Below, in pieces: positions 19,239 to 29,101 of a stretch of DNA of 64,000 nucleotides. The DNA is from Rhizobium sp. G21 (GTDB lineage Bacteria > Pseudomonadota > Alphaproteobacteria > Rhizobiales > Rhizobiaceae). How positions within the stretch are numbered: the first letter of the stretch is position 1; each line of letters opens with the position of its first letter. The position numbers were made by a program, and so were the translations under genes. The notes below the pieces were generated by a model. It did no database searches and was not told where the DNA came from. It saw nothing but the letters and a program-made list of their open reading frames with translations. The stretch covers positions 372,001 to 436,000 of the forward strand of contig NZ_JACFXW010000001.1 of NCBI RefSeq assembly GCF_014158035.1. Direction: 5' to 3'.

Positions 19239-19550
19239 TCATGATGACAGCGCGATGCAGCCGCCGGGACGTTCGGGCAGAATCAACAGCGCGCCTCGCC
19301 GGTAGAGCTGTCGCGCCGCCCGCGCGTCGACGCCTTCCAGCCGCGCCTGTCCGCCACTCCAGTCCAGCATCTCAACGCCTTCGGGCAGTTCGTTCGGTTG
19401 AAGTCCGCCCGTCAGCACCCGCACCGTCTGCGGCGAGGCGACCGCAACCAGCGTCAGCGGCTGAATCGCCAGAGCGGCCAGGCCGATCGCCGCGACGCCT
19501 ACGCCATAACCGACGGCGGACGCAAAACGGGCCTCAGTAATCGAAGACAT
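19239..19550 (-). CDS. Hypothetical protein with one hydrophobic segment
   Basis: A 103-residue product starting MSSITEARFASAVGYGVG, with a hydrophobic helix at residues 12-40 and a hydrophilic C terminus ([20 protein letters not shown]). It begins inside the last 17 bases of the preceding gene, so translation is probably coupled. It is the last gene of the four-gene operon led by the FAD-binding oxidoreductase. No family recognised. Confidence 0.6.
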   Translation of the reverse strand: MSSITEARFASAVGYGVGVAAIGLAALAIQPLTLVAVASPQTVRVLTGGLQPNELPEGVEMLDWSGGQARLEGVDARAARQLYRRGALLILPERPGGCIALSS

Positions 19551-20608
19551 GCTCCACTCCTCTCGCAGCCGTTGCCGGGTAGGCGGAATAGAGCCGGCCG
19601 AGTTCGCTGGTCTTGAGGCTCGCAAGAACCCTGTCGCCCTCGAAACCGTCGCGGCCGACACGGGCGATTTCCGTTCCCGGCCCGGCATAGGTTTCACCGG
19701 GCGCCAGCAGCACGCTGGCCATGACGTCGTCATTGCCGGCGATCTCGATGAAGCGCCCGCTTGGCTGTCACGGCGGCGATGATCCTGGTGAAGGCGTCGT
19801 ATCGGTCCGTCTCGATGATCACGCCGGCCGTCGTGTCGGCGATGATGCGGACGCCCTCGATCGAGGCCAATTCGTTGGTCGGCATGTCGCCGACCAGTGA
19901 CCTGATGGTGAGCTTGGCTTCGCCGGTCGCAGCGACGCCCGCGGCGATGGCCTGGGCATAGGCGATCTTGGCGCTCCATTCGCCGCCCAGCGCCAGCCGG
20001 CGCTCCCAGCCGCGCAGCACGTCCGTCATGGGAGCCGCGTCGAGCATGTCGCGCCACCGGCCGAAATCGAACTTGTACCAAGGCGTCTGGCGCAGAAAGG
20101 CGGCATAGGCGCCGGCCATGTCGCGGGCGACGAGATCCTGCTGCGTCTTCTCCGCGCCTCTGACGGCGGCGAACAGCCGTCCCACCGTCTCCTCATAGGC
20201 GGCCTTCATCAGCATTTCCAAAGTGAAGCTGACGCCGATCGTGTGGACCATCAACCTCGTCGCGCCGTCCGCGCCGCCATGGGCGTCGGCGTAACGCATC
20301 ATCTGGCAGGTCGAGGACCAGAATCCGGCGATGGAATCGAGATAGCCGAAAGCGTATTCGTCCGTCGTCTTGAGCGTTTCCGCAAGGCCGTCATAGGCGT
20401 AGACGATGTGCCATTCGGGATAGGTGAGATAGGTGTTGGCCTCGGCCCGCCAGAAGGCGGGATCGCTCATTTTCGGATCGGTCCGCGCCGCGCCGATCTT
20501 GCCCCGGCAGAAGGTTTCGACATAACCGACCGGCGCGAGCAAAAGGATGACGGCGATGGCCAGCGCGGCGAAAAGGCAAGCCAGTCCTTTCAGCGCTTTG
20601 CGGATCAT
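19534..20608 (-). CDS. Uncharacterised membrane-anchored protein (frameshifted)
   Basis: The product begins MIRKALKGLACLFAALAIAV, one membrane span acting as an anchor, then a soluble region with YLTYPEWHIVYAYDGLAETL and AAYEETVGRLFAAV. The frame breaks near 19761. Removing one base from the TT pair there continues the protein as SGRFIEIAGNDDVMASVLL and on to the stop at 19534, giving about 357 residues. Its ATG overlaps the preceding stop by four bases and its end overlaps the next start, which marks a tight operon with the FAD-dependent enzyme. I do not recognise a characterised family. Confidence 0.65.
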
Positions 20609-21012
20609 CGCGCGTCTCGCGAAAACATGACGCTGGCCGCGATCGCGCCGCCGCCAAGCGTCAGGTGAGGCAGATTTGCGAGGATCTTGAAGGTCAGCGG
20701 CAGATCCTGAACGCCGTAATGGACGATGCCGAGATCGAGATAACCGGAACCGGTGGCGAGGCCCAGCGCGCCATCGGCAAAGTAGAGAATGCCGAAGCTG
20801 CGCAGGAAGAATTTCGAAGCGCGCGCGCCCGCCAGCGAGGACGCGCCGGCCCAGAGCGCCGACGCGAGATGCAGCGCGTCGTCATAGATGTCGAGCGCGA
20901 AGATCCCGAAGACTTTTCCCTCCGGCGTCGGGATGAAGGGCAGGTAATTGAGCAGCGCCACCGCCAGCAGGATGAGAAAATAGAGTGTCGAAGTCAGTCT
21001 CAGGCGGTTCAT
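20605..21012 (-). CDS. Uncharacterised four-span membrane protein
   Basis: A 135-residue integral membrane protein with four hydrophobic segments (about residues 6-24, 46-62, 70-86 and 108-130). It resembles small DUF4383-like proteins only loosely. It lies between the FAD oxidoreductase gene (eight-base gap) and the anchored protein gene (ATGA overlap), suggesting a membrane partner of that operon. Function unknown. Confidence 0.7.
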   Translation of the reverse strand: MNRLRLTSTLYFLILLAVALLNYLPFIPTPEGKVFGIFALDIYDDALHLASALWAGASSLAGARASKFFLRSFGILYFADGALGLATGSGYLDLGIVHYGVQDLPLTFKILANLPHLTLGGGAIAASVMFSRDAR

Positions 21013-21019
21013 GGCGTCC

Positions 21020-22511
21020 TCACAGCTTGCTGAAATAGCGGTCCCACATCAGATTGCGAAAGATCAGCCGGGGATCGAGGCTGCGCTTGAAGGCGACGAA
21101 GTCGGCGGCGCGCGGATAGCTTCGCGTCAGCTGATCGAGCGACGCATGCGGCCGGTACGGCAGGTAATAGGAGCCGCCGATCTCCAGCACGCGCTCGATC
21201 AGCTGATGCGTCATGCGCCGCATGTCTTCCTCGCCGCGTCGGCTCATTTCCTGCGAGAACCATGACGGAGGCGATGCGCGGCTCCGGCGCGTAGGCGAGC
21301 ACGCTCTCCGTATCGGCCGCGACGTAACGCACCGTGACATTCAGAAGCTGCTGGTAGGAGGCCGGAATGACCGCCCGGCAGGCCTCGACGAAATCGGCGA
21401 AGCGATCCGGCGGCACGAAATATTCGTGCAGAATGTCGGTCCGGCTGGGATCGCCGTCGTCGAGCGTGATGACCGGCTCGTTCATGAGATTGTTGCGCGT
21501 CGTCACGCCCGTGAAGGACGGTCCGAGCGTTTCCTCGGTCCACCATCTGAACTGCTTCGACCTTTCCGATTCCGTCTGCATGCGGAAGATCTTCGCCGAG
21601 ATCGCGCTGACGATGCCGGATCCTTCGGCGGCCGGCAGATCGCTCTGGTCTTCGGTCGGCCGGAAGGTGATCAGCAGACCGTCGTTGAAAAAATTGTCGA
21701 TCGATACGTCGAGGCGTCCATAGGCCATCTCGACCGAACGGTCGGCGGCCAACGTTTCCGCGAAACGCTGGCCGAGTTGGCGGCCCGCAACGGGTTCGAA
21801 GCGCGGCTCGAGCCGCATATTGGGGACCATGTCGAGCTCGAGTTCGAGAATGACGCCGAACAAGCCGTAGCCGCCCATCGCGTGGCGGAAAACATCGGCG
21901 TTCTCCGAGCGCGAGCAGGTGCGGATGACGCCGTCGGGAAACATCATCTTGAGCGACCGCACCGGCGCCGCAGCCGGGATGGGCAACCGGCCAGCCATGT
22001 GCATTGACCGAGAAGGTGCTGGCCACGCCGAAATCATTGTTGGATTGCATGATCTTCGGGGAAAAGCCGATTTTGTCGAGTTCCCGGATCACCGTTTGCC
22101 AGCGGGTCCCTGCCCCTACGCGATAGGTGCGGGCGCTGACATTCGGCTCGATCCAGCTCTGGACCAGAGACAGGGCGATCCCTTTGTCCGGGATGCTCTG
22201 CCCGCCCATGGAATGCCGCGCGGTGCTGGCGATCATCGGATAGGTCTTGTCGCCCGCGCTCGCACCAGGTCACGCAACTGGTGGACGAAGGCGCCGTCGA
22301 TGCGGGCGTTGAATTGCAACAGCTTGGTGATCTCGGTCGGCTCCAGCTGGCTGGCGTCGTTGAGAACATTGCCTTTGGCGGAGAGGAAACTGTCGAAAGC
22401 CGGAAAAGTAGGCCCCCGCGGAGCCGAACCGCTCGCCGCGCGCCACAGCCCCATGCCGGCGAGCCCGGCGCCCGCACCCAGCAAAAACCCTCTCTTCGTC
22501 GTTTTCGCCAT
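21020..22511 (-). CDS. Exported FAD-binding (PCMH-type) oxidoreductase, three frameshifts
   Basis: Four consecutive frame segments make one protein of about 496 residues. The start MAKTTKRGFLLGAGAGLAG is an export signal with a twin-arginine-like KRGFLL core. The FAD-binding part reads TYPMIASTARHSMGGQS, then TYRVGAGTRWQTVIRELD, QSNNDFGVASTFSVNAHG and MMFPDG; the C-terminal part ends FRNLMWDRYFSKL, typical of FAD-linked sugar or sterol oxidoreductases. Frame changes: one base more near 22251-22260, one fewer at 21985-21986, one fewer at 21260-21261. It heads a four-gene operon with two membrane proteins. Likely a periplasmic or membrane-associated oxidase; substrate unknown. Confidence 0.72.
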
Positions 22512-22633
22512 CTTTCGCCCACTCCATCCGATTCGTTCCGCGGATGATGATCACGGAACGGTTGACGATGGGCAAATATTCATGAAAGGGCGGCCAATAT
22601 TCGCGTCCGAAACGCTTGGGCCGTGCAAGAATG

Positions 22634-22990
22634 TCACCCCCTTCGCCAGTAGCTCCATGGTAGATACCAGCGCATGGCGGGCGTCAATTCTTGCGGAACC
22701 GGATCGACGCCCCAAGTGCCGCCCGGGCCGCATCGCGCGACGCGGAAAAGGGTGAGGAAGCCGCCGGCCCAGAGCCCGTGCCGGGCGACGGCCTCGTAGC
22801 CGAATTCCGAACACGTCGGCATGTGGCGGCAGGAATTGCCGATCAGGCTCGACAGCGTCAATTGATAGAGCCGGATGACGCCCATGCCGAAAAGCCTGCC
22901 CGGCGTCTTGCGAAACGGTCCATGCCAGTTGCGGCCACGGCGCGGACGCTCCTCGTCGTCGTCATCGAGATTGTCACAGTGCCGGCACAT
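22634..22990 (-). CDS. yidD: Membrane protein insertion efficiency factor
   Basis: A 118-residue YidD protein that assists YidC-dependent membrane protein insertion. The hallmark is SCRHMPTCSEFGYEAVARHG followed by a GGFLTLFRVARCGP stretch and GVDPVP. An amphipathic N-terminal helix (GVIRLYQLTLSSLIG) would bind the membrane. The N terminus shows an extra Cys-rich MCRHC start, compatible with rhizobial members. It is upstream of the FAD operon on the same strand, with a 122-base gap, and its links are not informative. Confidence 0.92.
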   Translation of the reverse strand: MCRHCDNLDDDDEERPRRGRNWHGPFRKTPGRLFGMGVIRLYQLTLSSLIGNSCRHMPTCSEFGYEAVARHGLWAGGFLTLFRVARCGPGGTWGVDPVPQELTPAMRWYLPWSYWRRG

Positions 22991-23040
22991 GCTGAGCCCC
23001 TTTCCGCCGCGATGTGGGGACGATACTGGCGCGGAGCAAG

Positions 23041-23757
23041 TCAGATCAGGCCGAGATTGCGGCTCATCGCCGCCTGAAAATGCGCGTCCAGCGCCTGTTC
23101 GGCCTTGTCCGCATCGCGCGCCCGGCAGGCTTCGATGATCTCGACATGCTCCTTCAGCGTCCGAAGCGCCACAGGCGCGGTCAGTTTGCGGTCGAGCCGC
23201 AGTAGCCGGAGATAATTGTGCATGCGGCGGTAGCTGCTGTCGATCAGCGGATTGCGGAACACGCCGATGACGGCGTTGTGCAGCATCTGCTCGAGAGCTT
23301 CCATTTCAATGAGTTCGGCGGCGCCGAGGCCTTCGGTCCCGATCGCCATCATCAGCCGCAGATGACGCTCCAGCATGGCGGTCACCAGAGCCTCGTCGCC
23401 CTGCTCGGCGAAAACCCGGATCGCAGCCTTTTCGATGATCGAACGGAATTGGTAGGTCGAGCGCGTCAGCTCCAGGCCGGGACGGACGAACTGGATGCCC
23501 GAGCGGGGATGGATGGTGAGGATGCCCTCCGCCTCCAGCACCCTCAACGCATCGCGCAGCGGCGCGACGGGCACGTCGACCAGATCGGACAATTCGCCTT
23601 GGGAAACGAAGGCGCCGGCCTGCACCTTGCGATCGAACAGTGCTTCGAGAATCCGTTCATAAGCGATGTCGCTCATGCGCTGGGCGCTGCCGTTTTCTTC
23701 CACCGGGTCTAGGTTTTTTGTTTTTCGGGCCACTTGCACGCCATCCTGTTTTGCCAT
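23041..23757 (-). CDS. GntR/FadR-family regulator of the adjacent sugar operon
   Basis: A 238-residue FadR-subfamily protein. Residues 28-95 form the winged helix (AYERILEALFDRKVQAGAFV, then VPVAPLRDALRVLEAEGIL), and the rest is an FCD ligand domain with conserved His near MLHNAVIGVFRNP and LKEHVEIIEACRARD. It diverges from the enolase-superfamily/ABC operon with only 57 bases between starts. A 16-base inverted repeat in that gap is its likely operator. The ligand is probably a sugar acid or a keto-deoxy acid of the pathway, inferred from context. Confidence 0.85.
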   Translation of the reverse strand: MAKQDGVQVARKTKNLDPVEENGSAQRMSDIAYERILEALFDRKVQAGAFVSQGELSDLVDVPVAPLRDALRVLEAEGILTIHPRSGIQFVRPGLELTRSTYQFRSIIEKAAIRVFAEQGDEALVTAMLERHLRLMMAIGTEGLGAAELIEMEALEQMLHNAVIGVFRNPLIDSSYRRMHNYLRLLRLDRKLTAPVALRTLKEHVEIIEACRARDADKAEQALDAHFQAAMSRNLGLI

Positions 23758-23769
23758 ATCAGATACGGC

Positions 23770-23785
23770 AACTGATAGATCAGTT
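23770..23785. promoter_or_regulatory. Candidate GntR operator
   Basis: A perfect inverted repeat AACTGAT-AG-ATCAGTT lies between the divergent GntR and dehydratase genes, with a second palindrome CGATT-T-AATCG at 23789-23799. Position and symmetry fit a FadR-type dimer operator. Confidence 0.5.
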
Positions 23786-23814
23786 CAACGATTTAATCGA
23801 TCAGAGATTAGTTC

Positions 23815-24951
23815 ATGACGCTTGTGGCCTTTCGCATCACCCGTTTTCAATTCGCCCGCGACCGCGTGATCGGCGACAGCCAGGTGCGGGCGGACGATGC
23901 TAATGTAGCAGCCCTCGAACTGATCTCCAAAAGCGGCGCGGTCGGTCTCGGCTTTATCCAGACCCTTTTTACGCCGCTTCCGGGCGAAGAGGAAATTTCC
24001 CGCGTCTTCGCGAGCGAAATCTGGCCGGTCATCGAAGGCCAGCCGGCGATCGCGCTGGCGCATCGGCAGAGCCGCCCGCGCGGCGGGAATCAGCGCGCCT
24101 TCTCTCTTCCGTTTCATGAAGCGCTGCAGGTGGCGCTCTGGGATCTCGCCGCCAAGGAAGCGGGCCTGCCGCTGCACAGGTTGCTCGGCGGCCGCCGCGA
24201 CCGGGTGAAAGCTTACGCGAGCGGCCTCGACTATCACCTCTCCGACGACCAGTTTCAGTCGCTCTTCGCTTACGCCGCCTCGATCGGCTACCGCGCCTTC
24301 AAGATCAAGGTCGGTCATCCCGATTTCGAACGCGACCTGAATCGCATGAGGCTGCTGAAGGCCGTCGTTCCGGCAGGATCGGACATCATGATCGACGCCA
24401 ACGAGGCCTGGAGCGCCAAGGAAGCGTTGATGAAGATCGAGTGGATTCAGAAGGACGGCCACGATCTGCTCTGGGTCGAAGATCCTATCCTGCGCAGCGA
24501 TTTCGACGGCCTCAGGCTGTTGCGCCGCTCGGCTTCGCGCACCCAGATCAACACCGGCGAATATCTCGACCTCACCGGCAAGCGGCTACTTCTGGAAGCC
24601 GAGGCCGCCGACATGATCAATGTCCACGGCCAGGTCGGCGATGTCATGAAGATAGGCTGGCTGGCGGCCGAAAAGGCTGTGCCCGTCAGTCTTGGCAACA
24701 CCTTTCTCGAGGTCGGCGTGCACATGGCCTGCGCCCTGCCCGAGGTCGAATGGCTCGAATATTCGTTCCAGAATTTCGATCATCTGGTCGACGAACCGGT
24801 GCGGATCGAGAATGGTTGGGCTTACGCGCCGGAGAGACCGGGCCATGGTCTCGTGCTCTCCGAAACAGCGCGGCGCGACTGGGCGCGGCCGTCGCTTCTG
24901 GCGCGGCAGGATCTCGGGCCGGCGCCGGCCAACCCCAGACTGCCGATTTGA
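23815..24951 (+). CDS. Enolase-superfamily sugar-acid dehydratase (mandelate-racemase-like)
   Basis: A 378-residue enolase-superfamily enzyme with an N-terminal capping domain and a TIM barrel. The KxK acid/base motif is Lys163-Ile-Lys165, and the Mg ligands are Asp194 (MIDANEAW), Glu222 (VEDPI) and Glu249 (TGEYL). The usual late His is not at its common place; the loop reads SLGNTFLEVGVH. Such enzymes dehydrate sugar acids to 2-keto-3-deoxy acids. The operon also encodes a mutarotase and a sugar 1-dehydrogenase, so L-fuconate or L-rhamnonate is the favoured substrate. First gene of the operon, under the divergent GntR regulator. Confidence 0.82.
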   Translation: MTLVAFRITRFQFARDRVIGDSQVRADDANVAALELISKSGAVGLGFIQTLFTPLPGEEEISRVFASEIWPVIEGQPAIALAHRQSRPRGGNQRAFSLPFHEALQVALWDLAAKEAGLPLHRLLGGRRDRVKAYASGLDYHLSDDQFQSLFAYAASIGYRAFKIKVGHPDFERDLNRMRLLKAVVPAGSDIMIDANEAWSAKEALMKIEWIQKDGHDLLWVEDPILRSDFDGLRLLRRSASRTQINTGEYLDLTGKRLLLEAEAADMINVHGQVGDVMKIGWLAAEKAVPVSLGNTFLEVGVHMACALPEVEWLEYSFQNFDHLVDEPVRIENGWAYAPERPGHGLVLSETARRDWARPSLLARQDLGPAPANPRLPI

Positions 24952-25009
24952 ATGCAATGACGTCATGCCGGCGCGGGAGGCGCGGCATCATCCTTGGGAG
25001 GAACTCGAC

Positions 25010-26272
25010 ATGCTGAAGACAATCAAGGCGCTTATGATGGGCGCGTCGCTGGCGGTGATCGCCGGCCACGCGCTCTCCGCCGAACTGACGGTGTGGGACT
25101 GGAAGTCCGGCGACCCCGCCACCGCGAGCTATTACCAGAAGGCCAAGGAGCTTTTCGAGGCCAAGCATCCGGATGTGACGGTCAATTACGTCATGCAGCC
25201 CAACGATCAGTATTACACGCTGCTCGGCACGGCGCTGTCGTCGAATTCAGGCCCGGACCTCTTCCTGATGAATGGCGGCGCGCAGGCCAAGGCCCGCTTC
25301 CCCGCTCTCGTCAAGCTCGACGACAAGGTGGCCGACATCAAGGCCGATCTGGTCGGTTGGGAAGAGTTCTCCGACGCGAGCGGCGTCTACGCCATCCCGC
25401 TCTCCATCCAGGGCTTCGTGGTCTATTACAACAAGAAGCTCTATCAGGACGCCGGCCTCGATCCCGCCAATCCTCCCAAGACCTGGGCCGATCTCTCCAA
25501 GATGTGCGAAGCCATCAAGACCAAGGGCGAAGTTCCCTGCTTCGCGATGGGCAACAAGGAAGGCTTCGGCATCGAATTCTGGTTCTCGGCGCTCGCCGCC
25601 ACGCAGTGGACGGCGCTGGAGCAGGCCGATTTCGCGGCAGGCAAGGTCAAATGGTCGAGCGAGCCGGTGAAATCCATCCTGCAGGCCTGGGTCGACGCCA
25701 ACAAGTCCGGCTGGTTCCCGCAGGGCGCCAATTCCACCTCCAAGTTCATGGACGAATATGAAGGCTTCATGCGCGGCGAAGCGGCGAACACCATCGGCCT
25801 GATCTCCGACGTCGCCCATTGGAAGCAGTTCGACGAGTTTCTGGGCCCCGAAAACGACGGCGTCTACATCATGCCCTCGCCCAAGGTCGCCTCGGACAAG
25901 ACCGAGGGGCAGCCGAAATTCCCGCTGTCCGGCGGCATCGGCTATGGCGTCAACAAGGCCTCGCCCAATGTCGATCTCGCTCTGGAGTTCGCCAAGGTTC
26001 TCGCGTCAGCCGAGCCGGCGCAAATCTTCTTCAACGACGCCGGCGCGATTTCGTCCAACTCCAAGATCGACACCAAGGGTGTAAAAAGCCCGGCCGGTCT
26101 CGAAATCCTCGGCTGGATGGCCTCGTCGGGCGCTCCGACCGCCCACACCAATTCCTCCGCCAAGGAGCTCGAGGAAATCCATCGCGTCAGCCAGCTTCTC
26201 TTGAATGGCGAGACGACGGTGGATGAAGCAGCGGCCCGGATGGACGCCGTGCAGGCCGAGGCGCACAAATAA
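25010..26272 (+). CDS. ABC sugar-binding protein (CUT1 family)
   Basis: A 420-residue periplasmic binding protein with a signal peptide of about 23 residues ending ALSA. The mature part begins ELTVWDWKSGDPATASYYQ, typical of family 1 sugar-binding proteins, with VYAIPLSIQGFVVYYNKKLYQDAGLDP and a PLSGGIGYGVNK stretch. The ATG at 25010 follows a strong GGGAGGA site. It should deliver a sugar or deoxy-sugar to the permeases encoded next. A GC-rich hairpin follows the stop. Confidence 0.88.
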   Translation: MLKTIKALMMGASLAVIAGHALSAELTVWDWKSGDPATASYYQKAKELFEAKHPDVTVNYVMQPNDQYYTLLGTALSSNSGPDLFLMNGGAQAKARFPALVKLDDKVADIKADLVGWEEFSDASGVYAIPLSIQGFVVYYNKKLYQDAGLDPANPPKTWADLSKMCEAIKTKGEVPCFAMGNKEGFGIEFWFSALAATQWTALEQADFAAGKVKWSSEPVKSILQAWVDANKSGWFPQGANSTSKFMDEYEGFMRGEAANTIGLISDVAHWKQFDEFLGPENDGVYIMPSPKVASDKTEGQPKFPLSGGIGYGVNKASPNVDLALEFAKVLASAEPAQIFFNDAGAISSNSKIDTKGVKSPAGLEILGWMASSGAPTAHTNSSAKELEEIHRVSQLLLNGETTVDEAAARMDAVQAEAHK

Positions 26273-26283
26273 GCAGGACATTC

Positions 26284-26304
26284 GCGCCGGGGCGACCCCG
26301 GCGC
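26284..26304 (+). repeat. Intercistronic hairpin after the sugar-binding-protein gene
   Basis: Perfect nine-base arms at 26284-26292 and 26296-26304 with a CGA loop. There is no T-run, so it probably stabilises the upstream mRNA for the binding protein without ending transcription. Confidence 0.6.
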
Positions 26305-26327
26305 CCGCATTGCAAGGGACGACACGC

Positions 26328-27193
26328 GTGGGCAGCGCCACAGAACGACGCATCGCTTATCTGTTCATCGCGCCGGCGATTCTGCTGGTCGCGCTGTTCA
26401 GGATTTTTCCGCTCATCTGGGGCTTCGTCCTGTCGTTCTTCGACACCGACGGCATGTCGACCTTCACCTTTGTCGGCGTCGACAATTATGTCGCCATCGC
26501 CTCCGATAGCGCCTTTCGCGACAGCGTCGAAAACACCCTTATCCTGATCGCCACTCTCCCTGTCTGGGTGGCGCTGCCGATGGTGCTCGCCATCCTCATC
26601 CATCAGGGCGTGCCGGGCGGCCGGTTCTTCCGCGCCGTCTATTTCCTGCCCGCCGTGCTGTCCTCCGTCATCGTCGGCTCGATCTTCAACATGGTGCTGC
26701 GCTATGACGGCAGCCTTAACGCCATGCTGAAAGCGGTCGGCCTTATCCCGGTCGATTGGCTCGGCTCGGGCTGGACGGCGCTGTTCTGCCTGTTCGCCGT
26801 GCAGCTCTGGTCGACCTTCGGCATGAGCCTGCTGATCTTCATGGCCGGCCTCTCCACCGTGCCCAAGGAACTCGTCGAAGCCGCTCGCCTCGATGGGGCA
26901 AAGCCGCTGCAGGTCTGGATCCACGTTATCATTCCGGCGCTGAAGCCGATCATCGAATTCGTCGGCGTCGTCACCACCATCGGTGCGCTGACCTCGATGT
27001 TCGGCCTCATCTATGTGCTGACCGCCGGGGGCCGGGCACGTCGACCGCGCTGCCGGAATTCCTGATCTGGCTGGAACAGGGCAAGATGAACCGTCCGGGT
27101 TATGCGGCGGCGATCTCCATGCTGCTGTTCTCGCTGATGGCGGGCCTCGCTTATATCCAGATCAAGATCATGTCCAAGAACGCCAACCTCTGA
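26328..27193 (+). CDS. ABC sugar permease, MalF-type (frameshifted)
   Basis: A six-span permease of about 288 residues. A GTG start at 26328 behind AAGGG is preferred, giving VGSATERRIAYLFIAPAIL. The EAA loop reads EAARLDGAKPLQVWIHVIIP. The frame breaks in the G5 run at 27027-27031; one more G continues as GGPGTSTALPEFLIWLEQG, the conserved C-terminal part of MalF-like permeases. Second transport gene of the operon, nine bases before the MalG-type partner. Confidence 0.82.
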
Positions 27194-27201
27194 GGATCGC
27201 C

Positions 27202-28035
27202 ATGGCCATTTCCGGAAAACGCGAAAAGACGCTGCTCCGGCTCGCGTCGATCCCGATGTGGGCCCTGGCGCTGACCTGCCTCTACCCGATCTATTTCGCC
27301 GTCAACAATGCGCTGAAAACCGACAAGGGCTATATTCTCAACCGCTTCTCGCTGGTCGACGATCCGACCTTCGTCAATTTCGTCAATGCGTGGAACCGGT
27401 CGAAGCTGTCCGAATACTTCCTCAATTCCGTCGTCACCACATTCGGCGCGGTGGCGCTGCTGCTGCTCGTCTCATCGCTCGCCGGCTTCGCCTTCGCCAT
27501 GCTGCGCTTTCCCTATCGGAAACTGCTGTTCATGGTCGTGCTGGCCTCGCTGATGATCCCGGTGCAGGTGGTGCTGGTGCCGTTCTACCGCACCATCGTC
27601 GCGCTCGATCTGGTCAACACGCGCATCGGCCTGATCATCTCCTACACGGCTTTCTTCCTGCCGTTCTGCGTCTATCTGATGACCGCCTTCTATTCCGGCC
27701 TGCCGCGGGAATTGGTCGAGGCAGCGCGGATGGATGGCGCGAAACTCCTGCAGATCTGGTGGCATGTGATGCTGCCGCTCGGCCGTCCGGCGCTGATCAC
27801 GCTCGGCATTCTCAATACGCTCTATTGCTGGAACGACGTGCTGATCTCGCTGCTCGTGCTGCAGAAGGAGCGGACGCTGATGGTCGGCATCGCGGCGCTG
27901 AAGGGCGAATACACCACCAATGTGCCGCTGCTGATGGCCGGCATCGTCATCGCCGCCGCCCCCATCGTTCTCATCTACCTCATTTTCCAGCGGCGCATCG
28001 TCAATGGCATCGCCACCGGCGCCGTGAAGGGTTGA
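27202..28035 (+). CDS. ABC sugar permease, MalG-type
   Basis: A 277-residue six-span permease of the CUT1 MalG class. The EAA motif is EAARMDGAKLLQIWWHVMLP, preceded by PFCVYLMTAFYSGLP. It pairs with the preceding permease to form the channel. Four bases separate its stop from the ATPase start, indicating tight co-expression. Confidence 0.92.
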   Translation: MAISGKREKTLLRLASIPMWALALTCLYPIYFAVNNALKTDKGYILNRFSLVDDPTFVNFVNAWNRSKLSEYFLNSVVTTFGAVALLLLVSSLAGFAFAMLRFPYRKLLFMVVLASLMIPVQVVLVPFYRTIVALDLVNTRIGLIISYTAFFLPFCVYLMTAFYSGLPRELVEAARMDGAKLLQIWWHVMLPLGRPALITLGILNTLYCWNDVLISLLVLQKERTLMVGIAALKGEYTTNVPLLMAGIVIAAAPIVLIYLIFQRRIVNGIATGAVKG

Positions 28036-28038
28036 ACC

Positions 28039-29100
28039 ATGCATCAGATCGAACTCGCCAACGTCACCAAGTCCTATGGCGCGGCTCACGTCATCCACGG
28101 CGTGTCCATGCAGATCGAGCGGGGCGAATTCACCGTCTTCGTCGGCCCGTCCGGCTGCGGCAAATCCACTCTGCTGCGCATGATCGCCGGGCTCGAGGAG
28201 ATCACCGGCGGCGACCTGTTCATCGGCGGCGTCAGGATGAACGATACCGAGCCGTCCGAGCGCGGCGTCGCCATGGTCTTCCAGTCCTATGCGCTCTATC
28301 CGCATATGACGGTGGCCGAGAACATGAGTTTCGGCCTGCGCATGGCCAAAGCGCCGAAGGCGGAGATCGAGGAGAAGGTGGCGCGCGCCGCCAGCATCCT
28401 GCAACTGACGCCGTTGCTCGACCGCAAGCCCGCGGCGCTTTCCGGCGGCCAGCGCCAGCGCGTCGCCATCGGCCGGGCGATCGTGCGCAATCCCGATGTC
28501 TTCCTGTTCGACGAGCCTCTCTCCAATCTCGATGCGGAACTGCGCGTGCAGACGCGGGTGGAGATCGCCAAGCTGCATCAGACGCTCAAGAACACCATCA
28601 TCTATGTCACCCACGACCAGACGGAAGCGATGACGCTCGCCGACAAGATCGTCGTGCTGCGCGCCGGCCGCGTCGAGCAGATCGGCTCGCCGGTGGCGCT
28701 CTATGAGGACCCCGACAACGCCTTCGTCGCCGGCTTCATCGGCTCGCCGCGGATGAATTTCCTGCAGGCGACGGTGTCGGCTGACGGCCAACGCCTCGAA
28801 TTCGCCGCCATCTCCATGCCCTGCCCCGCTCTGTCGACGCCGCTTGCGCCGTCGTCGAAATTGCTGATCGGCCTGAGGCCGGAACATCTCGACGAGGGCG
28901 ACGGCGTCGCATTTCCGGCGCAGGCGGATGTGGTCGAGCATCTCGGCGCCACCGCCTATGTGCACGCCGCGCTGCCGGACGGCGCCATCGTCGTGGCGGA
29001 AAAGCGCAAGACGGCAGCCCGCGTCGGCGACGCGATCGACATGCGCTTCGACCCGGCCAACGCCCGCTATTTCACCCTCGACGGCGCCCGGATCCGCTGA
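28039..29100 (+). CDS. ABC ATPase, UgpC/MalK-type
   Basis: A 353-residue energy-coupling ATPase for the sugar importer. Walker A is GPSGCGKST, the signature [13 protein letters not shown], Walker [13 protein letters not shown], and the switch His lies in [12 protein letters not shown]-terminal MalK-type OB domain includes IGLRPEHL. All catalytic residues are standard, so it should work as a homodimer. Confidence 0.93.
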   Translation: MHQIELANVTKSYGAAHVIHGVSMQIERGEFTVFVGPSGCGKSTLLRMIAGLEEITGGDLFIGGVRMNDTEPSERGVAMVFQSYALYPHMTVAENMSFGLRMAKAPKAEIEEKVARAASILQLTPLLDRKPAALSGGQRQRVAIGRAIVRNPDVFLFDEPLSNLDAELRVQTRVEIAKLHQTLKNTIIYVTHDQTEAMTLADKIVVLRAGRVEQIGSPVALYEDPDNAFVAGFIGSPRMNFLQATVSADGQRLEFAAISMPCPALSTPLAPSSKLLIGLRPEHLDEGDGVAFPAQADVVEHLGATAYVHAALPDGAIVVAEKRKTAARVGDAIDMRFDPANARYFTLDGARIR

Positions 29101-29101
29101 C

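Noticed and set aside
18221..19540. Long plus-strand frame across coaD and its upstream region
   Set aside because: Antisense to coaD, with no motif; the small ORF at 18987-19124 has better support.
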